Below, piece by piece: positions 7,355 to 17,450 of a stretch of 64,000 bases of DNA (its first letter is position 1; the number at the start of each line of letters is the position of its first letter). Source of the DNA: an uncultured Clostridia bacterium (lineage in GTDB: Bacteria > Bacillota > Clostridia > Christensenellales > CAG-314); NCBI GenBank assembly GCA_947625725.1, contig CANQPI010000003.1, positions 1-64,000 on the forward strand. The letters run 5' to 3'. The position numbers and the translations under genes were made by a program. Under the pieces are notes generated by a model. That model was not told the origin of the DNA, ran no database searches, and saw only the letters and a program-made list of their open reading frames with translations.

Positions 7355-10300
7355 ATGACAAAATTCCGTCTTAAAACTACAACAATGATCTTTGCGGCGT
7401 TGCTTTTGTCTGCGCTGTTGATTTGCGTGTTTGCCGCATGCGCGCCGCGCACAACGGATGAGGTACGCACGGTCACGTTTATGAACGGCGACGACGTCTA
7501 CGAAACGCAAACGGTCAAGTTGGGAGAAAAATACACTTTTCCGCAAAACGATCCCACGTTGGAACAACCCGATGACGATCATCTTTACAGTTTTCTCGGT
7601 TGGACGCTGGACCCCGACTTTTACGAATACCGTAGCGAATTGCTGACGGAGCCGGACTACGTGGTTTCGAATATCACCATTTACGCCGCGTACCGTTTGG
7701 TTGCGATCGACAGCACTCCCGGACAGGGCGCGGACTTGGTTTACAACGTAGAGTTCCGCATGCCGCGCGGCGAGGACTTCGGCGAGTGGTCGGGCAAAAC
7801 GCTCGAACAGTTCACTCAAAAGGAAGTTCACCGTTATTCGGACGCGGTATTGCCCGACGCCGAGTTGTTGCCCCAAATCGACGGCTATCACTTTACCGGC
7901 GAGTGGTCGGGCGGCAGTCTTACCAACGTTCGCGGAAACCGACGCGTTACCGCAGTGTACGAAAAGAACGTGTACAACTACACTTGGAACTATCTCGGGC
8001 AAACTTATACGCGCGAGTTGCCCTTCCGCACGCAGGTGGACTTGACGGAACATCCGCAGGTGGACGAGGCGTTTGTTTTCGACGGGTGGTACACCGACCC
8101 CGAATTCCGCACGCCAGCCACTCTCACCGAGATACCCGCGCAAGACGTTGAACTGTACGCCAAGTACCGCGTGGATTTCAGCACCGCAACGGTATCATAC
8201 GAAGGGTCGTTGGTTTACGGCGACATACGCAACAATTTGTATATCAGCGGACTCAAAGAGTGCGACGACCTTGTCTACACGTTTCAATGGACGGTGAACG
8301 ACGTTGTTGACGAACCGTCCGACGTCCGTTTCCGCGAAGTCAGGAACGCAGGCGACTACAACGTTGCCGTGCGTATTTTTGCCGTTTACAAGGGCGACGT
8401 TCTCCGCGACGAGGGTGACGCCACAACGGAGCAAGGCTCTGCGCAATTTGTCTACACTGTGGACAAGGCGACTTTGACGGCGGTGGTAACTCTGTCAAAA
8501 AATTCGATAGTCTACGGCGACGAGATCCCCGAGGCAACTATCGTATATGACGGTTTTGTGTTTGACGAAACCGCCGAGGGCGTGGGCGTAGGGCAGGACT
8601 TCCTTATCATGCGCGGCGAGCAAGATTGCACTGATACCAACTTGCACGTCGGCGCTTACCGTGTGGAAACGCGTCCTCGCGAACTGCCCAACTACAAGTT
8701 TGCCCAGATTGCCGCGCCTACGTTTGACGTGACGAAAAAGGACCTTACAGTTACCGCAACGGTAACAAGCAATGTTTACGGCGACGGGTTCGATTACCAA
8801 GTCGCTTTCGACGGGTTTGTCGAGGCGTACAACGACGACGAACAAGTCCTCGGCAGACATTGGTTTACGCTCGACGGCGACGGCGAGTACGTTTTCGGCG
8901 ACCGCATACACGCGGGCGAGTACAGCGCGCAACTGTGCGGTTACGCTTCCGACGACTACAACGTAATTTTGCCTGATGCGGTTACGTTTGGCGTGTCCAA
9001 ACGTCCCGCGAGCGCGCAAATTACTGCGGAGGGCGGCATTTACGGCGTTACGCCCGACGTTAGTTACAAACTCGGCAACGTTTTTGCGGAAGATGAAGAT
9101 AGATTTACGCCCGCCTATACATATACGAGCGGCGGCAATGCCTACAACGATATTTCCCGTTTCGTCGTGGGCAATTACAACGTAACCGCCACGTTTGAAG
9201 AACGCGGTTACTCCGACTATCAAACGGTAGCGGTCACGGGCGACGAGTTTGAAATTACAAAACGTCCTCTCAATGTCACCGTTGACGTACAATCGGTCTA
9301 CACTTACGGAGATACCGTTACCGCCAAAGCCGTTTACGAAAACAATTTTGCGTTTGACGAGGACGAAAATACCAACGGTTTGGTGCGCGGAGAAATCTCC
9401 TTTGTTTGGAAGAACGCCGAAGGCACAGAGTACCGTCGAAACAACTTCGAAGCGGGCAATTACAGCGTTGTCGCGCAAGGTGTATCCGCGTTGAATTATG
9501 AGTTCCGATTCCCCGCTACGCAATTCGTCGTCAATCGCAAAACACTTGTGTTAAAGGTGCATTTGCAAAGCGATTCGATTTTGTACGGCGAAACTCCGCG
9601 CGTTGCTACGGACAGCGGATATATCAACGGTATCGAGTACGTCGGATTTGCTTTTGACGAAACGGCTACAAGCGTGTTCGGTATTGCCAAACTTCCGCAA
9701 ATCACGTATCTTGACGCAGAGAATGAGGCAACTCAAAGTTTCCATGCGGGAACTTATACGGCAACTACTTCTGCCGAGAGCGCCAACTATGATATCGAAG
9801 TGGTGGCTCAATCCTTTACGGTCAATCGCCGCACGTTGTTTGTAAATGTGGAACTTTCTGCCCCAAGCCTGATCTACGGCAACAAACCCACGTCTACAAT
9901 CGTTTACGCCGCAGAAAACTACGACGGGTTCTTCGGCAACGAGAAAAACATATACGCTGCCGACGCTCACGTGGTGTATGGCGGCAATCAAACATACACG
10001 CAAGAACAACTTAACGGCACAGCCAAGATGTTGGCGGGCAAGTACGTTGTGACGGTGCAAGGTATTGACAAGGGTATAAATAAGGATTATCAAGTTACTT
10101 ATCAATATACAGTAGATAATTTAACATTCACGGTGGAGCGCGCCCCGATACAAATAACCGTTTCCGCCGCAAGCGATACCTACACCTACGGCGTAGATCC
10201 CGCGCTCACCGTTGCGGCCGACAAATTCGGCTACGGCGAAACCGCCCAAGAGTTGTTCGGCGAAAGTTGGGATACCGTTCTCTACACCAAGGACGACAAA

Positions 10301-13300
10301 CCCGCAACAATCGACGGGCATTTCGGCGCGGGCAAGTACCATGCAACGCTCAAAGATTTGTCAAACGACAACTATATTATCACGATTACGCCTTTCGACT
10401 TTACGGTAAACAAGGCGGATCTCACCGTCACGGTCAGCGCAGATGGCTTCAAGTACGGCGAGCAAGACTCGCCCGTTCCGACGTTGAAGTACCAAGGATT
10501 TGTTTTCGACGAGAACAGCGAAGATTTGAACGGCGTTGCTCGATACAGTTACGCCAAGGACAACGTTTTATATGAGGACAGCGTGTTCCATGCGGGCAAG
10601 TATGCCGTTACGGTCGCGGGCTACACGTCGGATAACTACGAAATAACTTACGTCGGCGGCGAATTTGACGTTCAAACGCGTCTAATAACCCTCACAATGG
10701 GCAACGGTTGGACGACTTATGCCCAAGACCCCGTTGCTTACAATTGGTATAGTATCGGCGGCGACGAGATTTTGGGCGGCGAAAGCAAAGAATTGACTTT
10801 CTCCGTCGCTATCACGCGCAACGGCGACAAATACGTGCAAGGTTCAAACAAGTATTTTCCGCACGGCGACTACGTTGTAACTGTTACTCACAGCGACAAC
10901 GGAGATTACACGGTTACGGGCGGCAACACTTTGACTTTTACCGTTGCCAAACTCACCTACAATCTCAACGTCAGCGGTGCAAAAAAGTGGGCGGAACGCG
11001 CAGATTGGTCGGCTACTCCTCGCATACCGGATAGCGCGGATCGTTTTACGCTCCAAGGTTCGATTGTACTCAATGACCCCGAATCCGTTTCTGCCGGCGA
11101 CCATAGCGACAACGAGATAGGCAAACAATTCGTTTGGAAAAACAACGAATATCACGTTTATGTCGGCGACGAGGACGTCACGGACAACTTCACATTCACC
11201 TACACGCTGTCCGTATCGCTCAGCAACTCCGATTTCGCCGTACAAAAGCCGGAAAATTTGACGTTCACTTTTGACGGTACTGTGCATACTTTTGCAGTCA
11301 CGGCAACTGCGGACGGCATTTCCGCCGACCAAATTACCATTACTTACGACTACGACGACAAGTACTCTCAGTCGCAGGTTTCTATCAGGGACGTTCGCGA
11401 GGATAACTACGTTGTGTACTACACCGTTCATGCGCAAAACGCCGAGGACGCCACGGGTAGTTTTACCGTAATTGTAAACAAAGCCGACATCAACGTTACC
11501 GCGCCGAGCAACATTACCAAAGACTACGACAAACAAGATGGTTTTGTCGCTCTCAAACAAGGAACAAACTTCTTCGGTGTGGAGGCGGACGACGAATTCA
11601 GCGCAACCGTAAAGTATAGCAAGGATAGCAAAGACTACGATCAAGACAGTTTGTCTATTGTCAACGTCAAAGACAGCGGCACAGTCAATTTCCTTGTGGA
11701 CGCGGGCGTCAACTATAACACTGCAACGGGCTTTTACGAAATTGCGATCAACAAGGCGACGGTGCGGCTTCCCGAAATAGAAAGCAAAACTTACAACGGC
11801 AACAAGCAAACTGCCGGTGTAGTCGCTACGGAATACTACGACGTCAGCGACGTAGGCGGTATCAACGCCGACACTTATCAAGTGGTGCTTGCGCTCAAAG
11901 ACGCCGACAACTACAAGTGGTCGGACGGCAACGAGGAGAAAACTCGCAAATTCGATTTCGTTATTGCAAGGGCGCAACTTACTCGCCCGACAGCGGATAA
12001 TGCGGTTTACGTCTACACGGCTGCGGAGCAAACCTACTCGCCCGATTTCGGCGAGCAGGAGGTTTCCCTGTTCAAAGTTGACAACAACGTCCAAACCAAT
12101 GCCGACAGTTACAATGTGACAGTCGCTATAACCGACAAAACCAACTACGAGTGGACGGACGGCAAACAGGACGACATAGAGTTTACGTTTGTAATAAACA
12201 AAGCCGATATCAACGTCACCGTACCCGACGACGTCACAGAGGACTTTAACAACACAAACCGCTTTGCCAAGGTCAGTGCTACGGGCGTAGAGGGCGACGA
12301 CGAGTTCGAACCCACCGTAACCTACGGCAGAAGCGACTCTTTGTGCGATCAACCTTCGCTAAACTTGACCAACGTTGCCGATAGCGGCGCCGTTTACTTC
12401 AAAGTAACTGCCGGCGACAACTACAACGAAGCGACGGGCAGTTACAATGTCCAAATCAATGTTGCAGAGCCCGATATCCAAGATGTGACGGACAATGCCG
12501 AGTACACATATCGAAGCGGCATTGTTTGCAAAACGCAACAGGATATTTACGCCGCGATAACGCAAAACGCTAAGAACCTTTACGGCGATCAGACGGTAGA
12601 GTATCAATTAAACGATGGAGATTTCTCTGCGACGTTGCCTGATATTATCAATGCAGGATCGTACACGATCAAAGCCAAGATTTTCGGTGATAACTACAAG
12701 GAAGTTACTAAAACTTACACATTTACGGTAAAACAGCGCGCGCTCACCATAAATGCGCCGTCGAATATTTCTCAAAAATACAACGGCGAAACTTGGAACA
12801 GCCAAATTACCGTGGACGGGTTGGATGTTGACGATATAAATACTATTGCCAAGGTCACTTACAGTTACAATTCCAACAATGCGTACATTGCCTATTCAAG
12901 CAACGTTGCGCCGAGTTTTACAAATGCAACGATTGGCGACCTCAATGTAACCGTATCGGTATCGTTGACCGACAACAACTATTCTCTTGGCGAAAACGGC
13001 AATTTCTCCGGCACTTATACAGTTAACATCAGCAAGGCAGAGTTGACAATTCCCAAGGCAAGCAAGGAATACACCTACGACGCCACCGAACAAAATTTCA
13101 AATTGGACGACAATTACGATCCGAGCCTTATGTCTATGAGCGGCGACGTCACAGGTAAGAATGCCCAAGAATACACCATGCAAGTGTCCCTTACCGAAGA
13201 TGCCAAGGTCAACTATGTATGGGCAGACAACACAAACGGAATTCAAAATGTATCGTTCGTCATCAACAGAGCAACACTTACTCGCCCGACAGAGGATAAT

Positions 13301-16300
13301 ACGGTTTACGTCTACACGGCTGCGGAGCAAACCTACTCGCCCGATTTCGGTGAGCAGGATGTCAATCTATTCGATATTGTAGGCAACGTCCGAATCGACG
13401 CCAACGAAGCGGGTCATGAAGTAACAGTTTCCATTCACGACAAAGTTAACTATGAGTGGATGGACAGTACGCAAGATGACGTTTCTTTCAGTTTTGTCAT
13501 ATTAAGAAAGACAATAAATGCTCCCAAAGCGGCAGGCATAACTTACACATACAACGGCGAAGAACAAGAGTTCAAGTTTGTTGAAGGCAGTTTCGATAGT
13601 TCTACAATGAAAGTCAGCAACAACAAACAACGTATCGCCAACGAAAAAGGTTATGTTGTGCAAGTTACTCTCAGCGATCCCGCCAACTACAAATGGCAAG
13701 ATGGTGCGGTTACGGAGTTTACCTTTGTCATTCTGCGCAAATCAGTAGAGAAACCCTCCACGCCCGCAGAAGTATATCGTTATACCGGCGCAAAACTGAC
13801 GTTTACTCCCACCAATTTTAACGCTAGTTATATGTCTATTTCCAACAACGTACAAACAGAGGTTGGCGAATATAACGTAATTGTCAATCTTAGCGATCTT
13901 GTAAACTATGTTTGGATTGACGGCACACAATATGCGGTAGGTTTGCAATTTGTAATCAACAAAGGTATTGCTCCCGCTCCTGCTCAACAAGACATCACGT
14001 TAGAAACAGAAGTGGGAATGTTCCTTAACATCAAGTTGGGCGATGTGGACTTGAATGTTTTGAAACCGGGTTACTATTGGGATTGGTCTAAAAACAACCA
14101 AGAAACGCCTGTTGTTTCCGGTAAAAACACGTTCAAAGCATATTACAACCCTGACGTCACAAGGTACGAAAACAGCACGGTGGAAGTCACGGTAACGTTC
14201 AACACCCGCAAAGAAAAAATCACCGTTTACACCGATAGCGTATTTGAGGGTGATTTCGGTATTTCGTCGGCCACCTTGTCAACCGACCAAATCAAGTCCT
14301 TCAACGCTTTCGGAGAAAACGGCAGAACATTTACCGAGGAAGAAATCAACTTTATCAAGGACAAGATCACCGTCAACGAAACTTCCGGCAATACCATAGT
14401 ATTCACTGTCGGCGGGACTTACATTGCAAAGTTCAGCATCGTTTTGGCAGAAAATGATTACTACGAGATTGACGGCGTTGCCGAGTTGAGTGCGGTATTC
14501 AAACTTAAATCAGTAGATGTCAACGGAAAACTCTACACAATAGAGGACGCGTTGCAAGTGGCAAACAGCGGTGATGTCGTCACCGTAAAACACCACACTG
14601 TTTTTGCAAGCGGGCAAGTTGCCGAAATCGCCGGTTATTCCGTTGCCAATGGCAACTATACCGTAAAGGAAGGCGTTAGGTTGTTCTTACCTTATGACGG
14701 AGTAAACGGCGAGCATGCCACAACGACGGCAATAACTTCCATTCTGGGTAATACCGCCCAAGAAACAAAATTTATGAAATTGGAACTTGCCTTGCCTGAG
14801 GGTGTTGTGCTTTTCAATGAGGGACAAATTACAATCGGTGGCACTACGACGGGCGGCGGCGGCGGAAACTCGACCGGCGCAGGTCAAACAAGCGGCGATT
14901 ACGCTCAAATAAAGTTGGGCAAAGATGCCGGTATCGAGAGTCGCGGAGATATACAAGCCTGGGGCTTCATCAAAGAAGAAACGCCCAACAACGGTTCGTT
15001 TGTTACCATGAACTCCGGCAACGCCTTTATTCCTTTTATTGTTATAGAACATCGCGGAGGCTCAAAGTTTAGCGGAATGTTGCCTTCGCTTACGACGGGC
15101 TCGCCGTTTAATCGCTTGTTTATGCAAAACATTACGGCAACTTTTACCGTAAACTATGGCGCAACCGTCACAGGTTTTGCAAACCTCTATGCTAAATCTC
15201 ACGACAATCAAACGGCAATCAATTTGATTGGCGGAAACTCCTCCTACTTGTTGAACGCGCAAAAGGGAACTTATGTGGTTGCAAAATATGATATTCAGAC
15301 CAAAGTTACCAATCTGAAAGTTTACGGCGGATTTGAATTCAACTCTATGTCCCTCAACGTTGCCGGTGTAGATATTTCTACGGAAAAAGTTTTGTTCCCG
15401 ATTTCATGGTATTGGCAAATCGAACTGTTCCCTTTGCAAGAAGGTGGTTCGGCAAATGTAGATATTACCAAACAAGGTATCAAGTTGTTGCCCGGTTCAT
15501 CTCTTACCATTGGCAAAGGTGTTACTGTTACCGCAAGCAGAATTGCCGTTTATGACGTATTTAACGACATAAATTATGCCGCAACACCGTATCAAAATGA
15601 TAATCACAATGACCCCGCAAGGCTTACGGTTAACGGAACTTTGAACGTAAAGGCAATCACGATAGATAAGCAGAGTGTTTGTGGACTCGGCGGAGCGGTT
15701 TACACGGAAGAAGACGGCGCTGTTTTGAACGTTGCCACTGCATCCGTCGATAGTTACGAAATCAATGAAAGCGGGAGATGGATCAAGACAAACTATCAAC
15801 TACAACTAAAATTGATAACGGGTGGTGTTGTGGACTCCGACTTTACGGCGTTAGGCGCAGGTACGTATGAATCGGAAAAAGGCGGTTGGAAAAATGCCGA
15901 TACATCAACGCAGTACGGCATCGATTATCAATATGTCTTTGTAAATGACACTGTCGGCGGAGAAAAAGACATTCAGAACGTCAACCCCGCCACCTACACA
16001 TTGGCAGCCGACGTAATTTTGAAAAATGCAACGTTGGACGGTTGGGTATTCCTTGGTTGGTTCAGCGACGTTTCTTGCAACGAGGAGTATCGCTTGGATA
16101 CCATTCAAGCAACGTGGCGCTCCGACGTGACAGTTTATGGATTGTTCAAGCAAGTAAATTCGTTTGTGTTCAATTACACAACAAACGACGACGCAATCAG
16201 TATCGAATCCGATACGGTTCTTGATTCCGAGTTGGATTCCTTCGACCTTGCAGACGAGCATTTCAGTGAAATAGGCGTCTACGATGATGACCCCACACAA

Positions 16301-17410
16301 ACAAAATACTTTGACGGATGGTATTTGGACAATACGTATGATACCCCTTACTCTGTTGAGGCTGTCCGCGCTAAAGGCATGGGTGTTAATACTCCTATCA
16401 CATTGTATGCAAAATGGGGAACAAAGTCTAAACTTAATGTTAAAATAACAGAAGTTGATGTAACAATAAACAGTGTAAAGTATTCAAGCGATACAACATT
16501 GTATTTCAAAGCGGGGAAAGTTATCTCAATTATTTTGACGCCACAAGACAGCGCTTTGTCAAACGGTTCAATTAAAAGCGTGGAAATAGTCGGAACTGAA
16601 TATTCTGGTTCATTCACTGACAGGCAAGGAAGTTACTCGTTCACGATGCCCGACCAAAATGTAACCGCAACTATAAAGGGTAAGGCTGGTGGTTTTTGTA
16701 TCGTTGAGGGTACACTTATTACCCTTGCAGACGGAACGCAAAAGAAGGTTGAGGACTTGTTGCCCGCCGACAAAGTGCTTGTGTTCAACCATTATACGGG
16801 TAAGTATGAGGCGTGCGAGTTGTGGTCTAATATTCATGCCGGTAATGAAGCGGCTTGGTACGTGATCACATATCTCTACTTCTCAGACGGCACGAAGTTG
16901 GGTATCACCTACGAACACGGCTTGTTTGACAAGACGCTTAACAAGTATGTCTACTTCAATAGCGACAATGCGAATGAGTTTATTGGTCACAAATTTGTAA
17001 AAGTCGGCAACGTCAATGGTCAATTTGTCAGTGGCGAAGTTACGTTGTTAGGCTGGGAAAACGTTACGGAATACGTAAGGGTTTATTCTCCCACATCTGT
17101 ATTTATCATGGATATCGTAACGAACGACCTGTTGTCTATAACTGCTTGGCCGACAAACAGTGACGGATTTACCAACATCTTCGCTTATGACGATAACATG
17201 AAGATAAATAGTGAGGCAATGCAAGCGGATATCGAACAATTTGATTTGTACACCTATGAGGATTTCAAAGGCCTCATGGATGAAACCGTGTTTAACGCCT
17301 TGCCTTGGAAATATCTCAAAGTTGCCGTTGGCAAAGGACAAATTACATGGGAAGAAATTTTGTACACGATAGATTGGATCTATACGCAAGGACAAATTCA
17401 ACTCAACTAA
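7355..17410 (+). CDS. Giant InlB/MBG-repeat surface lipoprotein with C-terminal Hint domain
   Basis: A 3351-aa exported protein. The start at 7355 has GGAGG at 7342-7346; a possible TTG 63 bp upstream has no site. A basic, hydrophobic signal ends in a lipobox-like FAAC (Cys29). Residues about 38-260 hold three InlB-type beta repeats (each ending in YAAYR/AVYEK/YAKYR-like strands). A very long array of MBG/YDG-type repeats, recognisable by YGD, YNG and HAGxY motifs, runs to about residue 2200. A beta-rich region with a Gly-rich linker (around 14850-14880), two more InlB repeats, and a Hint domain starting at Cys3115 follow, then an 85-aa tail. It is likely a cell-surface adhesin or scaffold. 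It is the first gene of an apparent operon with an ABC transporter. Function unproven. Confidence 0.85.
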   Translation: MTKFRLKTTTMIFAALLLSALLICVFAACAPRTTDEVRTVTFMNGDDVYETQTVKLGEKYTFPQNDPTLEQPDDDHLYSFLGWTLDPDFYEYRSELLTEPDYVVSNITIYAAYRLVAIDSTPGQGADLVYNVEFRMPRGEDFGEWSGKTLEQFTQKEVHRYSDAVLPDAELLPQIDGYHFTGEWSGGSLTNVRGNRRVTAVYEKNVYNYTWNYLGQTYTRELPFRTQVDLTEHPQVDEAFVFDGWYTDPEFRTPATLTEIPAQDVELYAKYRVDFSTATVSYEGSLVYGDIRNNLYISGLKECDDLVYTFQWTVNDVVDEPSDVRFREVRNAGDYNVAVRIFAVYKGDVLRDEGDATTEQGSAQFVYTVDKATLTAVVTLSKNSIVYGDEIPEATIVYDGFVFDETAEGVGVGQDFLIMRGEQDCTDTNLHVGAYRVETRPRELPNYKFAQIAAPTFDVTKKDLTVTATVTSNVYGDGFDYQVAFDGFVEAYNDDEQVLGRHWFTLDGDGEYVFGDRIHAGEYSAQLCGYASDDYNVILPDAVTFGVSKRPASAQITAEGGIYGVTPDVSYKLGNVFAEDEDRFTPAYTYTSGGNAYNDISRFVVGNYNVTATFEERGYSDYQTVAVTGDEFEITKRPLNVTVDVQSVYTYGDTVTAKAVYENNFAFDEDENTNGLVRGEISFVWKNAEGTEYRRNNFEAGNYSVVAQGVSALNYEFRFPATQFVVNRKTLVLKVHLQSDSILYGETPRVATDSGYINGIEYVGFAFDETATSVFGIAKLPQITYLDAENEATQSFHAGTYTATTSAESANYDIEVVAQSFTVNRRTLFVNVELSAPSLIYGNKPTSTIVYAAENYDGFFGNEKNIYAADAHVVYGGNQTYTQEQLNGTAKMLAGKYVVTVQGIDKGINKDYQVTYQYTVDNLTFTVERAPIQITVSAASDTYTYGVDPALTVAADKFGYGETAQELFGESWDTVLYTKDDKPATIDGHFGAGKYHATLKDLSNDNYIITITPFDFTVNKADLTVTVSADGFKYGEQDSPVPTLKYQGFVFDENSEDLNGVARYSYAKDNVLYEDSVFHAGKYAVTVAGYTSDNYEITYVGGEFDVQTRLITLTMGNGWTTYAQDPVAYNWYSIGGDEILGGESKELTFSVAITRNGDKYVQGSNKYFPHGDYVVTVTHSDNGDYTVTGGNTLTFTVAKLTYNLNVSGAKKWAERADWSATPRIPDSADRFTLQGSIVLNDPESVSAGDHSDNEIGKQFVWKNNEYHVYVGDEDVTDNFTFTYTLSVSLSNSDFAVQKPENLTFTFDGTVHTFAVTATADGISADQITITYDYDDKYSQSQVSIRDVREDNYVVYYTVHAQNAEDATGSFTVIVNKADINVTAPSNITKDYDKQDGFVALKQGTNFFGVEADDEFSATVKYSKDSKDYDQDSLSIVNVKDSGTVNFLVDAGVNYNTATGFYEIAINKATVRLPEIESKTYNGNKQTAGVVATEYYDVSDVGGINADTYQVVLALKDADNYKWSDGNEEKTRKFDFVIARAQLTRPTADNAVYVYTAAEQTYSPDFGEQEVSLFKVDNNVQTNADSYNVTVAITDKTNYEWTDGKQDDIEFTFVINKADINVTVPDDVTEDFNNTNRFAKVSATGVEGDDEFEPTVTYGRSDSLCDQPSLNLTNVADSGAVYFKVTAGDNYNEATGSYNVQINVAEPDIQDVTDNAEYTYRSGIVCKTQQDIYAAITQNAKNLYGDQTVEYQLNDGDFSATLPDIINAGSYTIKAKIFGDNYKEVTKTYTFTVKQRALTINAPSNISQKYNGETWNSQITVDGLDVDDINTIAKVTYSYNSNNAYIAYSSNVAPSFTNATIGDLNVTVSVSLTDNNYSLGENGNFSGTYTVNISKAELTIPKASKEYTYDATEQNFKLDDNYDPSLMSMSGDVTGKNAQEYTMQVSLTEDAKVNYVWADNTNGIQNVSFVINRATLTRPTEDNTVYVYTAAEQTYSPDFGEQDVNLFDIVGNVRIDANEAGHEVTVSIHDKVNYEWMDSTQDDVSFSFVILRKTINAPKAAGITYTYNGEEQEFKFVEGSFDSSTMKVSNNKQRIANEKGYVVQVTLSDPANYKWQDGAVTEFTFVILRKSVEKPSTPAEVYRYTGAKLTFTPTNFNASYMSISNNVQTEVGEYNVIVNLSDLVNYVWIDGTQYAVGLQFVINKGIAPAPAQQDITLETEVGMFLNIKLGDVDLNVLKPGYYWDWSKNNQETPVVSGKNTFKAYYNPDVTRYENSTVEVTVTFNTRKEKITVYTDSVFEGDFGISSATLSTDQIKSFNAFGENGRTFTEEEINFIKDKITVNETSGNTIVFTVGGTYIAKFSIVLAENDYYEIDGVAELSAVFKLKSVDVNGKLYTIEDALQVANSGDVVTVKHHTVFASGQVAEIAGYSVANGNYTVKEGVRLFLPYDGVNGEHATTTAITSILGNTAQETKFMKLELALPEGVVLFNEGQITIGGTTTGGGGGNSTGAGQTSGDYAQIKLGKDAGIESRGDIQAWGFIKEETPNNGSFVTMNSGNAFIPFIVIEHRGGSKFSGMLPSLTTGSPFNRLFMQNITATFTVNYGATVTGFANLYAKSHDNQTAINLIGGNSSYLLNAQKGTYVVAKYDIQTKVTNLKVYGGFEFNSMSLNVAGVDISTEKVLFPISWYWQIELFPLQEGGSANVDITKQGIKLLPGSSLTIGKGVTVTASRIAVYDVFNDINYAATPYQNDNHNDPARLTVNGTLNVKAITIDKQSVCGLGGAVYTEEDGAVLNVATASVDSYEINESGRWIKTNYQLQLKLITGGVVDSDFTALGAGTYESEKGGWKNADTSTQYGIDYQYVFVNDTVGGEKDIQNVNPATYTLAADVILKNATLDGWVFLGWFSDVSCNEEYRLDTIQATWRSDVTVYGLFKQVNSFVFNYTTNDDAISIESDTVLDSELDSFDLADEHFSEIGVYDDDPTQTKYFDGWYLDNTYDTPYSVEAVRAKGMGVNTPITLYAKWGTKSKLNVKITEVDVTINSVKYSSDTTLYFKAGKVISIILTPQDSALSNGSIKSVEIVGTEYSGSFTDRQGSYSFTMPDQNVTATIKGKAGGFCIVEGTLITLADGTQKKVEDLLPADKVLVFNHYTGKYEACELWSNIHAGNEAAWYVITYLYFSDGTKLGITYEHGLFDKTLNKYVYFNSDNANEFIGHKFVKVGNVNGQFVSGEVTLLGWENVTEYVRVYSPTSVFIMDIVTNDLLSITAWPTNSDGFTNIFAYDDNMKINSEAMQADIEQFDLYTYEDFKGLMDETVFNALPWKYLKVAVGKGQITWEEILYTIDWIYTQGQIQLN
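11977..12060 (+). repeat. Near-identical 84-bp internal repeat, copy 1
   Basis: This stretch within the MBG array matches 13276-13359 in about 81 of 84 positions. The encoded segment includes VYVYTAAEQTYSPDFGEQ, whereas neighbouring repeats are far more diverged, which points to a recent duplication or gene conversion. Confidence 0.85.
13276..13359 (+). repeat. Near-identical 84-bp internal repeat, copy 2
   Basis: Direct-repeat partner of 11977-12060, 1299 bp downstream and in the same reading frame (1299 is divisible by 3). Recombination between the copies would delete or add 433 residues without a frameshift. Confidence 0.85.
16697..17149 (+). other. Hint (Hedgehog/intein) domain within the giant lipoprotein
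   Basis: Residues 3115-3265 begin with the catalytic-type block CIVEGTLITLADGTQKKVED, in which Cys3115 is the nucleophile position after a GGF linker. A block-B TxxH is present as T3185-Y-E-H3188. A block-F-like VYSPTSVFIMDI follows. The terminal His-Asn of true inteins is not visible; an 85-aa acidic tail comes instead. This fits a bacterial intein-like or Hog-type domain able to form a thioester at Cys3115, but activity is inference. Confidence 0.75.
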
Positions 17411-17450
17411 CATAACACAACAAATCTAACCCCTACGGAGGATAACTAAC

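Noticed and set aside
7228-7374. A 48-codon reading frame ahead of the giant lipoprotein gene
   Set aside because: Its ATG at 7228 lies at or before the expected transcription start, it has no ribosome binding site, and it overlaps the true start at 7355. Not a supported leader peptide.
8495-9523. Long minus-strand open frames inside the giant gene and other large genes
   Set aside because: They are shadows produced by GC-ending codon bias; the plus-strand protein has clear repeat domains and a promoter.
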